Assembly: GCA_002717855.1 (NCBI GenBank) | Contig: PBCD01000002.1 | Coordinates: forward strand, 21,968-34,107 | Reading direction: 5' to 3' | DNA from: Rickettsiales bacterium | GTDB lineage: Bacteria; Pseudomonadota; Alphaproteobacteria; TMED127 | DNA: 12,140 bases | In this document: positions 6,888 to 12,140 of the stretch, in pieces | How positions within the stretch are numbered: the stretch's first letter is position 1 | Layout: every line of letters starts with the position of its first letter | Position numbers and translations under genes: made by a program | Notes under the pieces: generated by a model | Told to the model about the DNA's origin: nothing | Seen by the model: only the letters and a program-made list of their open reading frames with translations | The model's database searches: none

Positions 6888-7232
6888 ATGGATATTAAAA
6901 AATTAAAGTCTAGCTTAAGAAGGTTCGCAAAGGATAGAGATTGGAATCAATTTCATACCTTAAAAAACATTGCATGTTCGATAAGTATAGAGTCATCAGA
7001 GCTTTTAGAATTATTTCAGTGGAGAGAGATAAAGGGCATTGATTTAAAAGATCCAAATTTAAAAGTAAAAATTTCTGATGAAGTAGCTGATATATTTTTA
7101 TACCTTATACGATTTTCTGATATAGCTGAAATAAATCTAGAAGAAGTTTGTTTAAATAAAATCAAAAAAAATCAAAAAAAATATCCGATAAGTTTATCAA
7201 AAGGAAATTCAAAAAAATACACTGAACTTTAA
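6888..7232 (+). CDS. MazG-like nucleotide pyrophosphohydrolase (dCTPase-type)
   Basis: A 114-residue all-alpha NTP pyrophosphatase of the MazG/dCTPP1 group. These hydrolyse (d)NTPs, often dCTP or modified dCTP, to the monophosphate and pyrophosphate using magnesium. The E-S-S-E (E35, E38) and D-E-V-A-D (E65, D68) pairs form the expected E-x-x-E and E-x-x-D metal sites. F-A-K-D-R-D-W-N-Q-F-H near residues 13-23 and the terminal K-Y-T-E-L match what I recall of the DCTPP1-type proteins (R-D-W-x-Q-F-H, R-K-Y-T-E-L). The start ATG at 6888 follows a weak GAAAG seven bases upstream; an ATG at 6874 is in another frame and soon stops. Two genes downstream is dcd, which also uses dCTP, so the pair may balance dCTP and dUTP or clear damaged dCTP. 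That functional link is inference. Preferred substrate cannot be told from sequence. Confidence 0.85.
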   Translation: MDIKKLKSSLRRFAKDRDWNQFHTLKNIACSISIESSELLELFQWREIKGIDLKDPNLKVKISDEVADIFLYLIRFSDIAEINLEEVCLNKIKKNQKKYPISLSKGNSKKYTEL

Positions 7233-7255
7233 GGTTTAATTAGTATCAGCATGTT

Positions 7256-7360
7256 ATGAGAAACAAAAACAAGAAACAATCACAAGTACAAAAAGATATT
7301 GACAGATCAAACGCTTTAAGAGAAAACCTAAAAAAAAGAAAAAGAGCAAATATAAAATGA
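7256..7360 (+). CDS. 34-aa basic microprotein upstream of dcd
   Basis: A short gene from ATG 7256 to TGA 7360, 34 residues, filling the gap between the MazG-like gene and dcd. Its TGA overlaps the dcd ATG as ATGA, which argues for translational coupling. The product is very basic and hydrophilic (M-R-N-K-N-K-K at the start and [10 protein letters not shown] near the end) and is predicted to be a single amphipathic helix. I recall short alphaproteobacterial proteins with an L-R-x-N-L-K-R-R-K type ending, so it may be a conserved tiny family, but I cannot name it. No clear Shine-Dalgarno precedes it: an AAGG lies about 21 bases upstream, too far. It may bind nucleic acid (inference from charge), or the frame may only serve as a leader that couples dcd translation to its upstream gene. 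Confidence 0.55.
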   Translation: MRNKNKKQSQVQKDIDRSNALRENLKKRKRANIK

Positions 7361-7911
7361 GTATAATGCCTGACAAATGGATTAGAGAGCAATCATTAAA
7401 GAATAATATGATAAGTCCTTTTGAAAAAAATTTGAATGATGATGGAGTGATGTCATATGGTCTATCTTCGTATGGTTATGATGCCAGAGTGTCTAATAAA
7501 TTTAAAATTTTTACAAATGTAGATTCGGTAACGGTTGATCCCAAAAACTTTATGTATGAAAGTTTTGTAGACAGAAAAGCAGATCATTGTATAATTCCTC
7601 CAAATAGTTTTGTTCTGGCGCGAACTGTAGAATATTTTAAGATTCCAAAAAATGTGTTAGTTATTTGTGTTGGTAAGTCAACATATGCCCGATGCGGAAT
7701 AATAGTTAATGTTACCCCATTAGAGCCAGGTTGGGAAGGTCATGTCACGCTTGAATTTTCAAATACTACACCATTACCAGCAAAAATATATGCTAATGAA
7801 GGTGCAGCACAATTCCTTTTTTTTGAGGGAAAAGATCAATGTGAAATGTCCTATTCTGATCGAAAAGGAAAATATATGCATCAAATCGGAGTAACCTTAC
7901 CTAAACTTTAG
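7357..7911 (+). CDS. dcd: dCTP deaminase
   Basis: A 184-residue trimeric dUTPase-fold enzyme that deaminates dCTP to dUTP, the precursor of dTMP, in the cytosol. The K-S-T-Y-A-R motif (107-112) contributes to the active site across the trimer, and the catalytic glutamate is E133 in V-T-L-E-F-S-N-T-T. The [12 protein letters not shown] stretch near residue 33 and the C-terminal Y-S-D-R-K-G-K-Y triphosphate-closing region are intact. The N-terminus M-S-I-M-P-D-K-W-I matches alphaproteobacterial Dcd, so the ATG at 7357 is preferred to the one at 7366. Nothing in the sequence suggests a fused dUTPase, so a separate dUTPase is expected elsewhere. It overlaps the 34-aa microprotein by four bases, and its TAG is followed directly by the murA start. 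Length and motifs are normal. Confidence 0.95.
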   Translation: MSIMPDKWIREQSLKNNMISPFEKNLNDDGVMSYGLSSYGYDARVSNKFKIFTNVDSVTVDPKNFMYESFVDRKADHCIIPPNSFVLARTVEYFKIPKNVLVICVGKSTYARCGIIVNVTPLEPGWEGHVTLEFSNTTPLPAKIYANEGAAQFLFFEGKDQCEMSYSDRKGKYMHQIGVTLPKL

Positions 7912-7913
7912 TG

Positions 7914-9179
7914 ATGGACAAAATTGAAATTCTTGGGGGCAAACCGCTTGTTGGTAAAATTTCTATAAGCGGAGCGAAAAATGCTGCACTACCTATTTTA
8001 GCAGCATCATTATTAACAAATAGTAAATTAGAATTATCTAATATACCTAAGCTATCTGATATAAATTCGATGATTAGATTATTAAAATCTCTGAATTCGC
8101 ATATTCTTAATAAATCAGGAAAAGTTATCATTAAATCTAGGAAACCTAAACATAACTTTGCATCATATGATCTGGTTAGAAAGATGAGAGCGTCCTTTCT
8201 TGTCTTAGGTCCTTTACTCTCAAGATATGGTGAAGCAAAAGTTTCCTTGCCAGGAGGATGCGCAATAGGAGCAAGACCTATAGATATTCATTTAACAGGT
8301 TTTGAAAAAATGGGTGTTAATTTTGAGATTAAAAATGGGTATGTAATTGGTAAAGTAAAAAAAAATCTTAAAGGTGCAAAGATTTGTTTACCTTTCAAGT
8401 CAGTAGGAGCAACAGAAAATTTATTGATGGCGGCTACACTTGCTGAAGGGAAAACAATTATTGTTAATGCTGCTCAAGAACCAGAAATAGTCGACCTTGG
8501 TGAATGTCTTAAACTAATGGGTGCAAAAGTTCATGGACTTGGAACTTCTAAGATTATTGTAAATGGTGTAAAAAAAATGACGGGGTGCAACTACAAAATT
8601 ATGCCAGATAGAATCGAGGCTGGAACATATCTACTTGCCGTTTTAGGTTGTTCTGGGTGGATTGAATTAGATAATTTAAATAATGAAGTTATTCAAAATT
8701 TAATAAATACATTCGATCAATTTAAAGATTTAGATCTAGTTAAGAAAGATGATACATCGATATCTGTAAAGTTTTGTAAAAAAACGTATGATGGCATATC
8801 TATAAAAACTTCTCCTTTCCCTGGCTTTCCAACAGATTTACAGGCGCAATTATCCGCAGTAATGACAAGGGCAAAAGGGATATCCATAATCGAAGAAAGT
8901 ATTTTTGAAAATCGATTTATGCATGTAGCAGAATTACAAAGAATGGGCGCAAGTATTTTAATTGAAGGATCAAAAGTTATAATAAAAGGAAAAAAAAAAA
9001 TTTTTGGTGCTCAGCTTATGGCAACTGACCTAAGAGCCTCATCAAGTTTAATTATAGCAGGCTTGATGGCAGAGGGGAAAACAATTATTAATAGAGTTTA
9101 TCATTTGGATAGAGGTTACGAAAAAATTGAAAAAAAGCTCTCAAAATGTAATGTAAATATAAAAAGAATCAAAGGATGA
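7914..9179 (+). CDS. murA: UDP-N-acetylglucosamine 1-carboxyvinyltransferase
   Basis: A 421-residue MurA, which transfers enolpyruvate from PEP to UDP-GlcNAc in the first committed step of peptidoglycan synthesis in the cytosol. K22-N23 in S-G-A-K-N-A-A-L-P bind the substrates, and Cys116 in the G-G-C-A-I-G-A-R-P loop is the residue that reacts with PEP and is the target of fosfomycin; a Cys there suggests sensitivity. D308 in F-P-T-D-L-Q-A-Q is the likely catalytic base, and D-L-R-A-S lies near the C-terminus. The length matches the family's 417-425. The start is ATG 7914; a GTG at 7911 would add one residue. With no Shine-Dalgarno and only two bases after dcd, it probably depends on coupling. 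The order murA-hisG-hisD is a common alphaproteobacterial one. Confidence 0.95.
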   Translation: MDKIEILGGKPLVGKISISGAKNAALPILAASLLTNSKLELSNIPKLSDINSMIRLLKSLNSHILNKSGKVIIKSRKPKHNFASYDLVRKMRASFLVLGPLLSRYGEAKVSLPGGCAIGARPIDIHLTGFEKMGVNFEIKNGYVIGKVKKNLKGAKICLPFKSVGATENLLMAATLAEGKTIIVNAAQEPEIVDLGECLKLMGAKVHGLGTSKIIVNGVKKMTGCNYKIMPDRIEAGTYLLAVLGCSGWIELDNLNNEVIQNLINTFDQFKDLDLVKKDDTSISVKFCKKTYDGISIKTSPFPGFPTDLQAQLSAVMTRAKGISIIEESIFENRFMHVAELQRMGASILIEGSKVIIKGKKKIFGAQLMATDLRASSSLIIAGLMAEGKTIINRVYHLDRGYEKIEKKLSKCNVNIKRIKG

Positions 9180-9186
9180 AATAAGT

Positions 9187-9834
9187 ATGAAAAAAATAAT
9201 TTTGGCTGTACCAAAAGGGAGAATTTCTAATGAATTGATTCCTCTACTAGAAACAATGAATATTAAAATTGAAAATGATTTTTTTGATTCAAATACACGA
9301 AAACTCTATTTTAAAACTAATCATAATAATTTTGAAATCATAAGAGTAAGATCATTTGATGTTGCTACTTTTGTTGCTTTTGGAGCTGCACAAATAGGAG
9401 TAGCAGGAAATGATATTTTAAAAGAATTTCAATATAACGAAATTTATTCAATTTTAGATTTAAAAATTGGAAAATGTAGGTTATCAGTAGCAAAAAAAAA
9501 AGACGAAATAAATCAAATAGATGATCAAAAAGGTCATATTTTAGTTGCAACCAAATATAAAGAAACTGTTATTGATCATTTCGCAGAAAAGGGAATTAGA
9601 GCTGAATGCATAAAACTAAACGGAGCCATAGAATTAGCACCTAAATTAGGTATTTGCTCAACTATTGTTGATTTAGTTTCAACGGGAAATACCCTAAAAG
9701 AAAATAATCTTGTTGAAACAGAGGTTTTATTAAATATAACTAGTAGACTAATAGTAAACAAAATTGCGTACAAAGTTATGAATTCGAATATTACCAATTG
9801 GGTTAAGAGGTTTGAAAGAGCAATAAATGAATAA
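9187..9834 (+). CDS. hisG: ATP phosphoribosyltransferase, short form
   Basis: A 215-residue HisG of the short (HisG_S) type. It joins ATP and PRPP in the first step of histidine synthesis. The PRPP-binding loop D162-L-V-S-T-G-N-T-L170 and the N-terminal V-P-K-G-R are present. The regulatory C-terminal ACT-like domain of the long form (about 290-300 residues) is absent. Short forms work as a hetero-octamer with HisZ, a histidyl-tRNA synthetase-like regulator; no hisZ is in this window, so it should lie elsewhere. The gene starts seven bases after murA, with an AGGA (9173-9176) inside the murA end as Shine-Dalgarno at ten bases. Its last eight bases overlap hisD. It is likely cotranscribed with murA and hisD. 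Feedback by histidine would need HisZ. Confidence 0.93.
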   Translation: MKKIILAVPKGRISNELIPLLETMNIKIENDFFDSNTRKLYFKTNHNNFEIIRVRSFDVATFVAFGAAQIGVAGNDILKEFQYNEIYSILDLKIGKCRLSVAKKKDEINQIDDQKGHILVATKYKETVIDHFAEKGIRAECIKLNGAIELAPKLGICSTIVDLVSTGNTLKENNLVETEVLLNITSRLIVNKIAYKVMNSNITNWVKRFERAINE

Positions 9835-11125
9835 AATTTTAGAAACAAAAAGCAAAAATTTTGATTCTGAATTTCAAAAAGTATTAAAAAAAAGAAAATC
9901 TAACAACATTAAAATTGAAATAGTTGTTCGAAAAATCTTAGATGATGTAAAAAAAAATTCAGATAATGCGATTATAAGATTTACAAAGAAATTTGATGAT
10001 TTTAATGTTAGCTCGATTAGTCAGTTGAAGGTTACTAGTGATGAAATTGACAGGGCATTTAAGATAACTAATAAAGAATTAATAGATGCAATAAGAAAAG
10101 CGTATGAAAGAATAAAAAGTTATCATAAAAGACAATTACCTAAAGATGATTTTTATAAAGATAAACAAGGCGTTTTTTTAGGCTCAAAATGGAATCCAAT
10201 TAACGCAGTAGGTTTATATGTCCCTGGTGGAACTGCGTCTTATCCATCTTCAGTTTTGATGAATGCTATTCCTGCAATTGTTGCAGGTGTGAAAAGAATA
10301 GTTATGGTAGTGCCAACACAAAAAGGGGAAATGAACTCTTCAATTCTAGCAGTGGCAAAAGTTTTGGGAATCAATGAGATATATAAAATTGGGGGAGCCC
10401 AAGCAATTGGTGCATTAGCATTCGGAACAAAATCAATCAAGAAGGTTGATAAGATTTGTGGACCTGGTAATGCTTATGTTGCTTCTGCAAAAAAAAATGT
10501 ATTTGGAATTGTTGGAATTGATATGATAGCTGGTCCATCTGAAATTCTTGTAGTTGCAGATGAAATGAACAATCCCAAACACATAGCCATAGATTTGTTA
10601 TCACAAGCAGAACATGACAAATTAGCTCAATCAATTTTGATCACGCCAAGCAAGATATTCGCAGAGAAGGTTAGTAGTGAGATTAATATCGAATTAAAAA
10701 AACTTTCTAGGGTTAAAATTGCAAAAAAAAGTTGGAACGATTTTGGAAAAATTATAGTTGTAGAAAATATAGATGAATGCATTCATTTAATTAATTTAAT
10801 AGCACCAGAGCATTTGGAGTTAACGATTAAAAATGCAAATAAAATATTTAAAAAAATTATTAATGCAGGGGCAATCTTCTTAGGCAAATATACTCCTGAA
10901 GCTATTGGAGATTATATAGCAGGACCAAATCATGTTTTGCCGACTGATAGAACTTCAAAATTTTCTTCTGGCTTAAATGTATTAGATTTTATGAAAAGAA
11001 CCTCAGTAGTTAGATGCGATTTAAGAAGTTTAAAGGAAATCGGACCAGATGCGATTATTCTTGCTGAAGAAGAAGGACTTGGAGCGCATGCACTTTCAAT
11101 CAGTACAAGAATACAAAAAAAATAA
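9827..11125 (+). CDS. hisD: Histidinol dehydrogenase
   Basis: A 432-residue HisD, which oxidises L-histidinol to L-histidine in two NAD-dependent steps using zinc. Zinc ligands expected from the E. coli enzyme are all here: Q260 and H263 in Q-A-E-H-D, D362 in I-G-D-Y, and H421 in G-A-H-A-L. The catalytic pair E328-H329 is in A-P-E-H-L-E-L. The NAD-binding region G-L-Y-V-P-G-G-T-A-S-Y-P-S (near residues 128-140) is intact. Length is normal. The ATG lies inside the end of hisG (8-nt overlap), with a GAG six bases upstream, so first and last steps of the pathway are coupled; the intervening his genes are elsewhere, as is usual in alphaproteobacteria. A 59-base gap with a possible promoter separates it from infA. 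Confidence 0.96.
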   Translation: MNKILETKSKNFDSEFQKVLKKRKSNNIKIEIVVRKILDDVKKNSDNAIIRFTKKFDDFNVSSISQLKVTSDEIDRAFKITNKELIDAIRKAYERIKSYHKRQLPKDDFYKDKQGVFLGSKWNPINAVGLYVPGGTASYPSSVLMNAIPAIVAGVKRIVMVVPTQKGEMNSSILAVAKVLGINEIYKIGGAQAIGALAFGTKSIKKVDKICGPGNAYVASAKKNVFGIVGIDMIAGPSEILVVADEMNNPKHIAIDLLSQAEHDKLAQSILITPSKIFAEKVSSEINIELKKLSRVKIAKKSWNDFGKIIVVENIDECIHLINLIAPEHLELTIKNANKIFKKIINAGAIFLGKYTPEAIGDYIAGPNHVLPTDRTSKFSSGLNVLDFMKRTSVVRCDLRSLKEIGPDAIILAEEEGLGAHALSISTRIQKK

Positions 11126-11133
11126 ACAAAAAT

Positions 11134-11162
11134 TTGTTGATTTATTTAAAAAAACCTATATT
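11134..11162 (+). promoter_or_regulatory. Possible promoter upstream of infA
   Basis: TTGTTG (11134-11139) and TATATT (11157-11162) are 17 bases apart in the hisD-infA gap. The -10 box is good (five of six) and the -35 box is weak (three of six). The surroundings are nearly all A and T, where such matches arise by chance, so this is tentative. A separate promoter for infA would fit the change of function from histidine synthesis to translation. Confidence 0.3.
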
Positions 11163-11173
11163 TCATATAAATT

Positions 11174-11178
11174 AAGGA
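11174..11178 (+). promoter_or_regulatory. Strong Shine-Dalgarno (AAGGA) of infA
   Basis: AAGGA followed by six bases and the infA ATG at 11185. It is the best-spaced strong ribosome binding site in the window, as expected for a highly expressed translation factor, and it fixes the infA start. Confidence 0.75.
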
Positions 11179-11184
11179 TAGTAT

Positions 11185-11403
11185 ATGGCCAAAGAAGAAG
11201 TAATGGAATTTAATGGTACTGTTAAAGAACTTTTACCAAATGCAATGTTTAGGGTCCTTCTAGATAATGACCATGAAATCATAGCCCATACAGCTGGTAA
11301 AATGAGAAAGTTTAGAATTAGAGTTTTAGCTGGAGATAGGGTTACAGTAGAAATGACACCTTATGACCTTTCTAAGGGCAGAATTACCTTTAGATTCAAA
11401 TAG
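11185..11403 (+). CDS. infA: Translation initiation factor IF-1
   Basis: A 72-residue single-domain OB-fold protein that binds the A site of the 30S subunit during initiation and helps IF-2 and IF-3 select the initiator tRNA. The whole sequence is near-canonical: [34 protein letters not shown] and the end [13 protein letters not shown]. In most alphaproteobacteria I remember M-R-K-N-R-I, while here it is M-R-K-F-R-I, a modest change. It has its own strong Shine-Dalgarno. It is followed at once by maf, an arrangement common in alphaproteobacteria. Confidence 0.97.
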   Translation: MAKEEVMEFNGTVKELLPNAMFRVLLDNDHEIIAHTAGKMRKFRIRVLAGDRVTVEMTPYDLSKGRITFRFK

Positions 11404-11407
11404 ATTA

Positions 11408-11995
11408 TTGAACAATGTTTCTGAAATAATTTTAGCATCTTCTTCTAAGAGAAGATTAGACTTATTAAAACTTATTGGTATAAAACCTGATAAGATTATT
11501 AAACCCGAAATTGACGAATTGATCGAAATATCTCATCTAAAGTGCAAATCAAAAGATCTTGCCTATAAAAAAGCTAAGTTTGTCCAAAAGCATTATAAAA
11601 TTGAGAATAAATATATTATAGCAGCAGACACTATGGTTTGTAGATCTGGGTTAGTTTATGAAAAGGCTAAAGATGCAAAAGAGGTACTAGAATATTTAAA
11701 AAAATTATCTGGCAAAAAACATTACGTCTATGGAAGTATATGTATAATTTCTCCAAATAATAAAGTATTAAAAAGACTTGTTATTACTGAAGTTTTTTTT
11801 AAAAGACTATGTAATAATGACTTTAACAATAATGAACTTTTGGTCGAAGGTATTGGCAAGGCAGGGGGATATGCAATTCAAGGTAAAGGATCATTATTAG
11901 TAAAAAAGATTAAAGGATCCTTTTATAATGTTGTTGGATTATCTATATTTGAATTAAATAATATGTTGCTAGGTTTAGGATGGAAAAAAAATTAA
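11408..11995 (+). CDS. maf: Maf-family nucleoside triphosphate pyrophosphatase
   Basis: A 195-residue Maf/HAM1-like house-cleaning enzyme that hydrolyses non-canonical or methylated nucleoside triphosphates to the monophosphate. The N-terminal strand I-I-L-A-S-S-S-K-R-R matches the family's L-A-S-x-S-P-R-R, but with Lys instead of Pro. The A-A-D-T-M-V motif carries the general base Asp, followed by L-S-G-K-K-H-Y-V-Y-G. The C-terminal K-A-G-G-Y-A-I-Q-G and N-V-V-G-L-S-I are typical. The start is uncertain. The TTG at 11408, four bases after infA, gives the usual short N-terminus; an ATG at 11363 would overlap infA by 41 nt and add 15 residues not typical of the family. No Shine-Dalgarno is seen for either. 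Substrate class (dTTP/UTP-like versus 7-methyl-GTP-like) is unclear. Confidence 0.88.
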   Translation: MNNVSEIILASSSKRRLDLLKLIGIKPDKIIKPEIDELIEISHLKCKSKDLAYKKAKFVQKHYKIENKYIIAADTMVCRSGLVYEKAKDAKEVLEYLKKLSGKKHYVYGSICIISPNNKVLKRLVITEVFFKRLCNNDFNNNELLVEGIGKAGGYAIQGKGSLLVKKIKGSFYNVVGLSIFELNNMLLGLGWKKN

Positions 11996-12065
11996 TAAGA
12001 TTATATGAACATTTGCCTTTATGCATTTATGTATGTAAAAGATTATGAACATATTTAACATTTAT

Positions 12066-12140
12066 GCCCAAGTAGCTCAGTTGGTAGAGCAAGCGACTGA
12101 AAATCGCTGTGTCGGTGGTTCAATTCCTCCCTTGGGCACC
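12066..12140 (+). tRNA. tRNA-Phe (anticodon GAA), last base outside window
   Basis: A full cloverleaf: 7-bp acceptor stem GCCCAAG/CTTGGGC, D stem GCTC/GAGC with AGTTGGTA loop, anticodon stem AGCGA/TCGCT around CTGAAAA (anticodon GAA), a five-base variable loop GTGTC, and T-loop TTCAATT. The T stem GGTGG/CCTCC has a central U-U mismatch. Discriminator A and CC follow; the final A of CCA would be base 12141. It closely resembles alphaproteobacterial tRNA-Phe, which commonly lies downstream of the infA-maf region. The 70-base gap after maf has no convincing promoter or terminator. Confidence 0.95.

Noticed and set aside
8989..9001. Long A run inside murA as a possible programmed or assembly frameshift
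   Set aside because: The frame continues through it into conserved MurA C-terminal motifs, so no shift is needed.
9576..9848. 90-codon minus-strand open frame over the end of hisG
   Set aside because: It is antisense to conserved hisG and has no ribosome binding site or family resemblance.
11980..12048. Open frame of 22 codons overlapping the end of maf, as a remnant of yacG or another gene
   Set aside because: It lacks the YacG zinc cysteines, has no useful Shine-Dalgarno spacing, and such short frames are expected by chance in this composition.

Overview
The window is very AT-rich, gene-dense DNA from a bacterial chromosome. The best guess is a streamlined, probably marine alphaproteobacterium of the SAR11 / HIMB59 / AEGEAN-169 type. 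This rests on the alphaproteobacterial sequence style of Dcd, IF-1, MurA and HisD, on the order murA-hisG-hisD-infA-maf-tRNA-Phe (a familiar alphaproteobacterial neighbourhood), on intergenic gaps of a few bases, and on many start/stop overlaps. The lineage is inferred, not proven.

Region 1 (1-4521, + strand) is a chain-coupled cluster: the end of a GT4 glycosyltransferase, a complete GT4 glycosyltransferase, a glutamine-dependent asparagine synthetase-like amidotransferase (asnB), and a dihydroorotase-like cyclic amidohydrolase. Every junction overlaps (22 nt, then 1 nt, then 1 nt). The first three genes look like surface polysaccharide or LPS assembly. The amidohydrolase has Gln where the first His of the usual HxH metal motif is expected.

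Region 2 (4518-6742, - strand) reads, in transcription order: an unrecognised 164-aa protein, a tRNA-Thr(GGU) with an odd T-loop lying 3 nt after its stop, an 81-aa three-helix membrane protein, a DAACS-family acidic amino acid symporter, and a 56-aa microprotein joined to the symporter by an ATGA overlap.

Region 3 (6839-9179, + strand) opens with a good sigma70-type promoter. It carries a MazG-fold dCTP-pyrophosphatase-like protein, a 34-aa basic microprotein, dCTP deaminase (dcd, ATGA overlap) and murA. The first and third act on the dCTP/dUTP pool, and murA starts peptidoglycan synthesis.

Region 4 (9187-12140, + strand) holds hisG (short, HisZ-dependent form) and hisD for histidine synthesis, then infA with a strong Shine-Dalgarno, maf, and tRNA-Phe(GAA), whose last CCA base falls outside the window. 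No gene-free stretch exceeds 300 bases; the longest is the divergent promoter region 6743-6887. I see no mobile element, CRISPR array or convincing hairpin terminator. The least familiar items are the two ATGA-coupled microproteins, the unusual tRNA-Thr, the QxH amidohydrolase and the 164-aa orphan.
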